NCBI GenBank assembly: GCA_963277665.1
Contig: OY728125.1
Location: 1,718,470,889-1,718,534,888 of the forward strand
Length of the DNA stretch: 64,000 nt
Direction: 5' to 3'
From: Viscum album
Taxonomy: Eukaryota; Streptophyta; Magnoliopsida; Santalales; Viscaceae
Part shown: piece by piece, positions 49,976 to 58,572 of the stretch
How the letters are laid out: every line of letters starts with the position of its first letter
Numbering within the stretch: position 1 is the first letter of the stretch
Notes under the pieces: model-generated
Told to the model about the DNA's origin: nothing
The model's input: only the letters and a program-made list of their open reading frames with translations
Database searches by the model: none
Program-made: the position numbers and the translations under genes

Positions 49976-50095
49976 GTAACCATCTCGGTTACCTTATAAC
50001 TTGTAACCCTCACGGCTACCTTACAATGTAACCCTCACTGCTACCTTATTTTGTAACCTTCGTATTTATATATGGAGTAACCATACAGCTGACCT
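49976..50095. repeat. GTAACC tandem repeat, 4-5 units of about 25 bp
   Basis: GTAACCATCTCGGTTACC, GTAACCCTCACGGCTACC, GTAACCCTCACTGCTACC, GTAACCTTCG and GTAACCATACAGCTGACC follow each other with AT-rich spacers. Several units are small inverted repeats (GTAACC…GGTTAC). The related LTRs at 6610 and 13110 have a single, similar site, so the array expanded in this copy. Confidence 0.65.
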
Positions 50096-51368
50096 ACTAC
50101 AAACACATAAAAAATGAATTGTAGGGATATATTGGCCCCATCATTCATCATAAAAAATTCCCAATTTCCATAAAAAATTCACAAAACATGAATAATAACA
50201 TAAAAACATTGCTTGGGAATTTCACAAAATATAATTTTAAAAGATGTTTTTAAATGAAAAGTCCCTTAAAAATATCATATAATTGATGTGAGACTTAATA
50301 GAGTGGATGGAATATGTATATACACTATAAATAAAAATAATTAAACATAATATGAATAATATTAACTCTAAAAACAAATTTAATACCTCATTAATAATAA
50401 AGTAGAACATTAACCCATAGAATAGAAATTGGGTTATGAAACCCCTTACCTCATATTTGTCTCTATTAAAACCAATTTAATCCTATATTATAATGGTTTA
50501 AATAGTGTTATTAATAAAATTCAGAAATATATTAATCTTTATAATACCTTATATGTTAATTTCATTACATCATTTGAACCATTAATAGGTAGTTTTTGTT
50601 CCTTCCATTGTTTTGGATGTGTTTGTTACATGATTTCCATGGTCAGATTGTATTTTATATTTTTATTTTATTGAAATAAAAATCAAGATGTTTAATTAAA
50701 TGGTATTCATATATTTCCAGAATATATAATGATTTCATAAATCATTTTTATCATATATGATGTAGTATAATTAGATAAAACATCAGTGGATTTGATTAGA
50801 TCATTTTTGGCAGTTCCTTGACAATCATGAACTTGTTTCATTATATAATTTAATTTAAGAAATATAAGTTCATAAAAGTATATAAAATAGATTAAAAAAT
50901 AACATTACATTCCTATTAAACCATTAAATAAGTTTTATGATCATATTTTAAGGATTTAATTGAAATTGGTAACACATCGTCCCCAGTTTTGGTAAATCAG
51001 CACATTGCAGATGAGGTTTTTATTTTTAGAGTAAGAGTGAGATAATAGGAAGAAAGTTAATGAATAATTTAAATGAACATGGTAACATAAATATTATTTA
51101 ATATTCTTGAGATTTATTCATCATGGATATGTTCAGGAAAATTGAGTATAAGAAAAGAAAGGTAATGAAATGAAAACACCTGAAAAAGGAAGAGGATTCT
51201 TACATCTTGATCTCTTCTCTTGAGATCCTCCTTAAGGATTTTGTTTTTGTCCTTCGGTAAGAACAACTGGTCATGGATGTTGGGTAGATCCATGGGGTTG
51301 TAATTTGTTTGACCTTAGAAAATTCCACTATCTTTAGAGATTTGAGAGGAAGAGGGGAATGAAGGCAG

Positions 51369-51376
51369 TATTTATA
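51369..51376 (-). promoter_or_regulatory. TATA box of the right gypsy LTR
   Basis: Minus-strand TATAAATA is followed by a C- and T-rich leader (CTTCATTCCCCTCTTCCTC), as in the 53998 promoter. Further down the leader, AAGATGTAAGAATCC near 51207 could be a splice donor. Confidence 0.5.
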
Positions 51377-52063
51377 GTGGCAGAGAGGAGAGATTTTACA
51401 TTATTTTAATCACTATTTAAATATTTTTGTCCAATAATATGAATAGTATTTGTTATTTTGAAATAAATATTATATATTGAATGGTATTTATAAACAAGTG
51501 CTCTTACATCATCCATGATGTGATGAATAGTGTATTTAATTAATTATTTTAATATACAGTTTTTTACCGTATTTCACTATTCACCAAAAATTCAAGAATC
51601 TCAGAAAAATACCAAAAATTTACCCAAACCATTTTTTGACAATTAGATTTCAAAATAGAACTCCTTTTTTAAAATAATTTTCTTAATATTATTAATTTAT
51701 TTTTTAATAAAATCATTATTTATTCAAAAAAACAATTTTAAATATTTAACTCATTTTAACACCTTGTAAAATTAATCATCTCATTATCATATTACCATAT
51801 TAATATAAAATAATAATATGAATTACTATTCATAATAGTAATATTACTATTCAAATTACTATCCATAAGTGTATGTTACATTTCAATAAAAAGAAGATGG
51901 ACCTATTATAGTATAAATAACTTACTAGTCACATGTGTATATGACCATTTTTCAAAATTCCAATCAAAGAAGCAAAAAAATTATGTTCAAAGCTATTTAT
52001 ATGTATCTAATTAAAACAATGCTTCATGAATTTCGAATTTTTGTAATAACATGGGGTGTTACA

Positions 52064-52103
52064 TTATCCCCACTATCTGGAAATTCAATCCTCTCAATTT
52101 TAT
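52064..52103 (-). other. Spacer with a weak polypurine tract before the reverse gypsy 3' LTR
   Basis: Minus-strand CAGATAGTGGGGATAA sits directly before TGTAACACCCC and is the best polypurine candidate. It follows the pol stop codon within 40 bp. Confidence 0.45.
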
Positions 52104-52149
52104 TTACTTATTAAACAAGTCAGGGTATCCTTCTCTGAAAGCATGTCCA
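52104..52149 (-). pseudogene. C terminus of the right gypsy pol, cut off by insertion
   Basis: Minus-strand codons end in GYPDLFNK and a stop at 52104, the usual …YP.LF ending of Tekay polyproteins. The preceding codons are at 62782 and beyond; without the 10.6 kb insertion and one copy of the duplication the frame is continuous. The longer minus-strand ORF 52104-52331 is a chance fusion of this piece with LTR sequence. Confidence 0.8.
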
Positions 52150-52154
52150 GATTC
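52150..52154. repeat. Target-site duplication GATTC, left
   Basis: GATTC directly precedes TGTAACGCCCC and recurs at 62777-62781 directly after the 3' LTR. Confidence 0.93.
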
Positions 52155-53997
52155 TGTAACGCCCCGAGATTTTATGAAAAATATTCTTTTTAATTTCATT
52201 AATGTCTTGTGTTGTACGCTACACCAAAAATACCTTACACAACACGCATCCTCGACATACCTTTCATTACACACAATCGCGGCCTTCCTTGATAGCCTGT
52301 GTAGTACGCAATACCAAGTTTCACTAAACAACGATATTTTATTAAAATATGATTAAAATTAGCCGTTATGAATAGTAATAACCAGTTTTTGAAATTTTGT
52401 AAATTTTATTTTTCAAAATGGACTTCATTTTTGGATTTGGAATATCGAAATTAGCTTAGGGTGATATTTTGGTAATTTTCGGATAACTTTCATATTTTGA
52501 TGAATAGTGGAAATTACTAAATTTAAATTAAAAACAACTTTTTCAATCGAAATAATTAATAGTGATAAATTATTAATTTTAGTGGTTTTAAAGTATATTT
52601 AGAATATATTTTTACAATTAAATACAATTATGGTCATTGGATGTAATTTCAGAGTTAAACCAGTTATAAACAAGTTTCAATCTTTTGATAGTTATTATCT
52701 CTTAAAAACACGCTATTTGTTTTGACGACATGAATTAATTTTTAAATTAGTTAATACAACTTATATGTTTTGAATTTGGTAAAATAGACATCATTTTTGA
52801 TTTCATAATATCAAATATAGCTTAGCCCTAATTTTTGGTATTTTTCTGAAAACTTTCAATTTTTGATGAATAGTGAAGCCACTAAGTGGTAATTAAAAAA
52901 AACTGAATTGTTCATAAAACATAATAGTACCGCTTCTGTGAGTGGAATTTCAAAAAACCAAGAGACACGGTTGATGTCAGTAAGTAAAATGTGGTTCAAT
53001 GAGACGAAAATAATTTTTTAGTGAATAGTAACTTTTTACTTTTTTTTACCCCGGTTAAAAGTAAATAGGGTAATTAAGGGTAGAAATGATATTATTATTA
53101 CCCTAACACATGTCCTAATTCTATTGGACAAGTTTAATTCGACCAAAAACAAACTAGGAATAATATATGACCATTTAGGCCCACTTGGATTAGATTAGGA
53201 CATTTATTAATAATTTATTTAAAGAAGGGTTAAAAGAGTTAAAATCAATGTTTATTTACTAAAACATTTTTAGTATCGGGTTATACATAAGATAAATTAG
53301 ACTATAAAAATTAATTAAAAATCTAAAAAGCTTTCCTACATAATGGTATTTTATTTGTAATTTTTAGACATTAAATAATTTAATTTATTTATGATACAAC
53401 GATGATGGAGTAATTATCTTATTAATGAAATATTGACATAATTGATGTTATAAATACCCAAATAAATATAATTTGAGACTTTTAATGAATTCCACTAATT
53501 TTATAAGTTAATATGACATGTTAGTATTTATTTAATTAAATTTTTTCGAAATTATCATTCTGTTATGATTTTCACAAAAATAAATTACTAAATAGTGTCA
53601 AAATTGACATAAAATAGTTTTTAAAACAAATATTATATTATTAATTGTTATTTTATTCTTAAAAATCTAAGGTTCGGCCAAATGACATAGATAAGGTTAT
53701 ATATATTAATAATAAACAATTTAGGGTTCGTTTGGCTTCTTATAGTATGTTTATTATCCTTTTAGTGTAAGAACACAAGAAGATACAGTAAAAGTAAAAT
53801 TATTTAACTTAATGTTAAATCTAAATGATAAGGTTAAAATTGGAACCTAAACTTGTCTAAATTCTATTGGATGAGAGTCTTTCGACCCATACCCACCTTA
53901 GCCTCTAAATAAACCTATTTGGAGCTATTTAAAACCAAACTTGACTTTATAATAAAATAATATTTTTAGTTTTTCCAAAGGAGCCCCTCTCCTCCCT

Positions 53998-54005
53998 TAT
54001 AAAAG
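53998..54005 (+). promoter_or_regulatory. TATA box of the LARD 5' LTR
   Basis: TATAAAAG lies between GCCCCTCTCCTCCCT and GGAACCTCCTCCCTCTC. Transcription would start about 30 bp on, so everything from about 54035, including the hairpins, would be in the RNA. It is identical at 60414-60421. Confidence 0.75.
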
Positions 54006-54339
54006 GGAACCTCCTCCCTCTCTTCCTCACACAACTTTGAGCCTTCAAGCTCGGCCAACCCCTGAAAAATTCTCTTCTCCACTTCCCTAGAAACATCCTA
54101 GAGGTTCTGGTCTTCCTCAAAGACCAATTTTAGTGCCCTAAGAGGAGGTCTCAAAGAGGCGCTTCAAAGAAGAGGTAATTTCTGTTACCGATTCTTTCAC
54201 CTTTATTTCTTCTTCCACATCTTCTTCTTAGGTTTTTTAATTATGAATTAATAACATCAGAATCAATCATATACTGATATGTTATTATAAGTATGAAACA
54301 ATCCTATCTCACAATCTATCCATCCTACGAAAAACGAAA

Positions 54340-54386
54340 TCACCGCGCGTGCGTACGTACGGAATACCGTCTCCACGCCGTGGTGA
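54340..54386 (+). other. Hairpin 1 of the LTR leader
   Basis: Outer stem TCACCGCGCGTG pairs with CACGCCGTGGTGA with a one-base bulge. The tip is ACGG-AATA-CCGT, preceded by the palindrome CGTACGTACG. The CpG density is very high for this window. The same structure occurs at 60756-60802 with a changed stem. Confidence 0.85.
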
Positions 54387-54524
54387 AATCTATTTTCCAC
54401 CACCACCTTACTTGGATGGGTATAATGGTGTAATTAATAACTATATATTATTATTTTAAAGTGATATTGATTCTGAAATAGTATACATACACTCCAATAC
54501 AGTCCCACGATCATGAGAACGATA

Positions 54525-54571
54525 TCATCGCTCGTGCGTACGTACGGACTACCGTCTCCACGACGCGATGA
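54525..54571 (+). other. Hairpin 2 of the LTR leader
   Basis: Outer stem TCATCGCTCGTG pairs with CACGACGCGATGA; the tip is ACGG-ACTA-CCGT after CGTACGTACGG. Stem bases differ from hairpin 1 (for example TCACC/GGTGA against TCATCG/CGATGA), and both strands of the stem have changed together. Copy at 60941-60987. Confidence 0.85.
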
Positions 54572-54728
54572 GATTCATTCTCCACTTTAAACCATTCATG
54601 AATGATTATAAAGTATAAATAATAAGTAATAATGAAATATATGACATAATAATGATACGGGATTTATGTGTATATATATGAATTTCATCTACTTAATTCC
54701 GTTCAACTCATTAAGGAAACGAAAAGAG

Positions 54729-54766
54729 CGTTCATGTGTACGTACGGCCTACCGTCTCCATGAACG
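54729..54766 (+). other. Hairpin 3 of the LTR leader
   Basis: Perfect 8-bp stem CGTTCATG/CATGAACG with tip ACGG-CCTA-CCGT and the shared GTACGTACGG and TACCGTCTCC words. The 3' LTR copy at 61145-61182 keeps the stem perfectly. Confidence 0.87.
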
Positions 54767-56362
54767 GTGTATTTCTTTACATTTACTGATTTATTATATA
54801 TATGTATATTATGAATATATATATATATAAATCATGATTTATATTCTGGAATTAATTAATCATGATCTAAGTAATCATATGAATAATTAAAAGTCAAAAC
54901 AAGGACGACAAATGAAACAATTTTACCCAAAATGCTCTTTAACATGGAATTTACAAAAGAACAGGTAATATAAAGTCATAAGTGAACCATAAATGATATC
55001 ATAACAATGAATATGACTCAGTAATAAGTCAATGAAATTATTTAAATCATTATACATGAGGTTCGGACACTTACGAAGCCAATCGGACCTAAGGTAAGGG
55101 AAATATCACAATCTCATTTTTATCCGAGATTGTTTTTACTTTGGCATTTACTATGGTGTATTTTATCATCCACATCCATGTTTCCTCAATATTTAATATT
55201 ATTTCCATCCACCTACAATTGTTTAAATCCAATTTTACCCTTCGGTGAGTTTTTAGTAAAATTTATTAAAGGAATCTTTTGTCGTTTTTCATACGAGGTA
55301 CTTTTTGACTTTTCCGACAAAAGTACGAGAAGATTGTTTTTTTAACTTATATGGCATGAATGGATTTTTAAAACATTATTTACAAGAATATTCCTTTACA
55401 AGTTTTCAAGTTTACTTTTAATCAACTTCTTTTAGTTTAAAATTGTATGACATGTTAAGAAAGGAAAAATATTTTTGAATAAGAAAGGATATTTTCTTCA
55501 AGAATGGAGTTCAAGTGTTTTATCAAAATTATTTTCCATATAAGATAATAAAGGGTTCTGTTTTTATCCCTATTATTACATTTATTTGATTATGTTGTGA
55601 TGGAATTATTTTTATGAATTCCTTTATCTTATATGAATTTTTTGATGATGTCACGATGTTTAAGATTCCCATTTTTATTACATGGGTTATGCAATGATGT
55701 ATGATTTATGATTTTGTGGCACACATAAGAATGGTATCATTATGAGATGGGTGGGACCTATATCTCCCTCCAATGCATTGGGTAAGGATTTTATATCTCA
55801 TGAGATAGACATGGCTGGAATGGTAGGTTATACCGGTTCAGTGAAACAGGACTGAAACGAGGGTGACTCAGTTCAGAAAGGGACTTTGTCCACTAAGATA
55901 GTCTTGGCAATGAGTCTTGACTAATAAGAAATGAATCTCTATGATTATGTGTGTATTCCACAAAGTTTCATGTTTTAAGTTATGATTATTGTGATTACAT
56001 TTCACTTCCATGATTTATCCCATGTTATGAAATTATGCTCTCTTTTGTAGGTTAAGATTTCCAAAATGTTATGTTCTTATGAATATGTTGTGATTGATAT
56101 TTCTTTTGTTTACCCTTAATGAGCATTTGAGCTCACCATTTTATGTTTTCTTTTCCCCAGGATATAACGAAAGGTTTTAGGTTAAAAAAAGGAAGATCTT
56201 TGTTGGAGATGTAGAAGATCTTTTACCACGATTAGAAGATTATATTCTGAGTTTCAAAAGACACTAATATATTACGATCCTTGTGTGTGTGTTTTTGTTA
56301 TGTACTAAGTATTCCGAAAAAGTAATGTAATGTCCATGTACGTCTAGTTTCGGGTCTCTACA

Positions 56363-56376
56363 GTTGGTATCAGAGG
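56363..56376 (+). other. Primer-binding site of the LARD element
   Basis: GTTGGTATCAGAGG directly follows the 5' LTR. It matches the complement of the tRNA-iMet 3' end (TGGTATCAGAGC) except for the last base shown. A two-base GT spacer is normal for plant gypsy elements. Confidence 0.88.
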
Positions 56377-56604
56377 AAAAGTTTAGTCAACCTTTGGAAA
56401 CTAGGATGCGAAAACGTTAGTGAGATCCCTAGATATATTTCTAAGGTATTTCTAGGGATGTCCCTAAGGATAAGTATATGTATAGGATATAGTCCTAGAA
56501 CTATGGTAACGATATTATATTAAACCAAAGATGTTAGATATTGAAGTTACTCCCCCTTTATTATGATTTTTTCCTCTCACACTATTCTTTTTGGGTTTTA
56601 GAAA
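56377..56604 (+). other. Leader between PBS and the short ORF
   Basis: About 230 bp with repeated CTAGATAT/CTAGGGAT words near 56430-56460 and no recognised gene. Confidence 0.4.
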
Positions 56605-57021
56605 ATGGCTGGAAACAAGATGATTCACGATAATGGAGGATATGATGGACAATGGAATGATATTATTCGTGGGAAACCAAATGAAATGGGATTTGGAAGA
56701 CCAAACATCATTATTATGCCGAATCAGCAATCTCATAATATGATCAATAAAGTAAAATTTGGTAAGTTTCCTGACTCGGCTAATAAAAGAAAGATGGAGA
56801 TTCATGATGATCATAGAAGAAAGGAAGTTAAATTTTCCCTATGTAAATCATGTGGGAAGAGGCATCAAGGAGAATGTTTCAAAGGAACTGGAAGATGCTT
56901 TGGGTGTGGAAAAGAAGGACACAAAGCCAGTAAGTGTAAAGGAAAAGGTTCAGTTAACACCAGGGATGAGGATAATGGTATTGCTACGACATCAGCAATG
57001 GTTAAATCTTTTAAATGTTGA
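56605..57021 (+). CDS. Short gag-like zinc-knuckle protein of the LARD element
   Basis: The start is AAAATGGCTGG, a good plant initiation context. The 138-residue product begins MAGNKMIHDNGGYDGQW and has a basic middle. A first Cys/His cluster is at C80, C83, H87 and C91 and a complete CX2CX4HX4C knuckle at C98, C101, H106 and C111 (CFGCGKEGHKASKC). It corresponds to the nucleocapsid end of a gypsy Gag; the capsid domain is missing. After the stop the same frame continues with what looks like half of another knuckle (GHYANQFPKGK) to about 57137, so a longer ORF has been truncated. It could bind element RNA, but whether it is translated is unknown. Confidence 0.7.
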   Translation: MAGNKMIHDNGGYDGQWNDIIRGKPNEMGFGRPNIIIMPNQQSHNMINKVKFGKFPDSANKRKMEIHDDHRRKEVKFSLCKSCGKRHQGECFKGTGRCFGCGKEGHKASKCKGKGSVNTRDEDNGIATTSAMVKSFKC

Positions 57022-57790
57022 ATGTACGGGCATTATGCAAACCAATTTCCTAAGGGAAAGTCTCATGAAGAGAATCAGTATGGTCATATGGGTACTATTT
57101 ATGTGGATGATGATGAAGAGACTATAAATGATATGTGAGATGAAAGAATTGTTGATGCTCGGTCATTGGTTTAAGAATGTAGCGGAATGATTACATGTTT
57201 ATCATGTGTAATGTTGTATAAGTAATCTCATGCTACTATGGAATAAAGAGACATCTATGGATTGTTACACTGTTGTCTTTCCTTGAGTTTTGAAAGTGTA
57301 TGATTAATGTTAACAGTATCCATGAAAGGTTATTCAGATATTTTTGGAATGTAGATGATATGCGCATAATGAAGGGATAAGGAAAAAATTAAATGTTTGA
57401 TAGTATTCATGAGCTCATGACTGATATAAGGAGAAGGTTATATCATGGTTTGAGTATATAGAATTTTTGGATTTTGGTATGTGGAAAGAGGTAACTTTTG
57501 ACAGCATTCGTGTTTTCACTAAGGTTTAATAGGTTTTCATTTTTCAAGAGAATACATCATTAAGGTATTCACATGATTGGAATGTGACCAACAAGATATA
57601 TGGGGGATAAATGATGGTATTCACATGCTTGGTTGACGACATTTCAAGTAATCATTTTCTTTATACTATGAGCTTGGACCGAATTATTTTAGATAAGACT
57701 AAATATTAGAATGTATTATGTTGGACATAAGTTAGGATAAAACGTTTTTTTTCGATATTATTGATGGGATGTTATAGTAATATAGCTTTA
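57022..57790 (+). other. Interior without recognised genes
   Basis: A gag continuation relic lies at 57022-57137, including an acidic stretch (VDDDEETINDM). After that no ORF or pol motif is visible. The overlapping ORF 56759-57127 is a shadow of the gag frame. Confidence 0.5.
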
Positions 57791-57796
57791 GAAAAA

Positions 57797-57910
57797 GGAC
57801 AACCTGCAGGACGGGCGACAGCCCATCGCGTCGGACAAGGCTGTGGGAATCGAACCCACAACCGAAGTGCAACTGGCCTTTATCGCCTACCACTGGCCTA
57901 CAGGAAGTCC
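57797..57910 (-). ncRNA. tRNA-like Pol III unit, antisense in the element
   Basis: Read on the minus strand from 57910. The 5' end GGACTTCCTGTAGG can pair with the 3' end CCTGCAGGTTGTCC. GGCC…GGCC encloses AGTGGTAGGCGATAAA, a D-arm-like, box A-like segment. TGTGGGTTCGATTCCCACA is a perfect T-arm with the TTCGATT loop and box B. Then GATGGGC-TGTC-GCCCGTC forms another hairpin. TTTTT follows directly after the unit (57796-57792), as a Pol III terminator would. It is unlike a normal tRNA in lacking an evident anticodon arm and in its 114-nt length. It is GC-rich against its surroundings and shared with 11466-11574. A SINE, a captured tRNA-like RNA gene or a tRNA-derived regulatory element are all possible. 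Confidence 0.65.
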
Positions 57911-58559
57911 CTGTTTAGTAGAAATTAGTTTTATTTTATTATGCGGTATGATATATGAAGTATAAGTTCATTTTTGGAACCATATACGATTAACCATAAG
58001 ATGGACTTATAACTTTTGCTAACCTTTTGTTTGAAAGAGATGGAATGACCCATCATTCTATCACATGATCTACTAACACATCACGAATGACAAATTCAAC
58101 TTCATTTCTTTAAGAGATGAAGTGGAAATTGTCCAAAGAACGACAAATGGTGAGACTATACCAAAATCACGAAAGTATTTCTTCTAATTCCAATTTCATC
58201 AACTTTAGGGAAATGATCTTGAAAACCAAAAATGTTGTCTTAGTACTCTTATATCTGATGAATCAGATGGTACCTTAGATCGTCACCAATTTATGGCTTT
58301 GTGATTTCTAGCTTTTCCATAGCCATGTTCCCTACCACTCTCCATCAAAACATTATGGTTAGATTTCTCTTCCATATCCATATTTTCACCTATGTGGAAA
58401 CCGAGTGATTAGTTTATTTGGGTAACCGTTACGTTTCATAATTTTGTTTTTAAAGATTGGTTTTGGTATTCCTTTTTACGATGTGGATTTCGATTAAAGA
58501 AACTTTCGAATAGTACACCATTTATAACCCCGACTAATTTCGAGGGCGAAATTCATTTT
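57911..58559 (+). other. Interior between tRNA-like unit and polypurine tract
   Basis: No ORF of note. It ends with TTCGAGGGCGAAATTCA, a sequence type usual just before the polypurine tract of plant gypsy elements. Confidence 0.5.
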
Positions 58560-58567
58560 AAGGGGGG
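58560..58567 (+). other. Polypurine tract of the LARD element
   Basis: AAGGGGGG, 5 bp before the 3' LTR start. It primes plus-strand DNA synthesis in this element class. Confidence 0.85.
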
Positions 58568-58572
58568 TAGAA

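Larger units (their letters stand above)
49457..52063 (-). repeat. 3' LTR of the right, reverse gypsy element
   Basis: On the minus strand it starts TGTAACACCCC at 52063, 40 bp after the pol stop. Its body aligns with the reverse LTRs at 12602 and 6087, for example 49735-49870 with 12850-12990 and the CCTTACCTC block at 50443 with 13888. At 2.6 kb it is shorter than those, so it is a related but different LTR. The left end is placed by comparison with ACATTACATAAT at 12620 and is approximate. ORFs at 49700-49894 and 50429-50674 are not called. Confidence 0.65.
54175..56160 (+). other. Possible leader intron within the LTR
   Basis: AAGAAGAG|GTAATTTC at 54175 fits a plant 5' splice site. TTTTCTTTTCCCCAG|G ending at 56160 is a strong polypyrimidine-AG acceptor, and CTCTCTTTTGTAG|G ending near 56050 is a second candidate. 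All are kept in the 3' LTR (60591 and 62574). Splicing would remove the hairpin array and join the capped leader to the PBS-proximal region. This is an inference from signals only. Confidence 0.4.
52155..56362 (+). repeat. 5' LTR of the LARD-like element
   Basis: It starts TGTAACGCCCCGAG and ends GGGTCTCTACA. In order it contains a TACACAACAC-rich start, a TATA box at 53998, a C- and T-rich leader start, a possible splice donor at 54175, three hairpins (54340-54766), a GAGGTTCGGACACTTACG block at 55059, and a possible splice acceptor at 56160. ORFs at 52051-52356 and 55130-55345 are not kept in the other LTR in full and are not called. Confidence 0.93.

Noticed and set aside
52104..52331. 75-codon minus-strand ORF, with a relative at 58558-58749
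   Set aside because: The first joins the end of the gypsy pol to LTR sequence across the insertion point. The shared part is simply the antisense of the LTR start in both LTRs.
54785..54835. TA-rich microsatellite in the LTR, also at 285 and 61210
   Set aside because: Simple AT repeat of the kind expected in this base composition; no further structure seen.
55130..55345. 71-codon ORF in the LARD 5' LTR
   Set aside because: Not kept open in the 3' LTR at the equivalent place (about 61550-61760), so there is no sign of coding constraint.
56515..56814. 99-codon minus-strand ORF opposite the zinc-knuckle ORF
   Set aside because: Antisense shadow of the gag-like frame at 56605-57021; no motif and no context.
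56759..57127. 122-codon overlapping plus-strand ORF
   Set aside because: Frame-shifted shadow of the gag-like ORF; the zinc knuckles are in the other frame.
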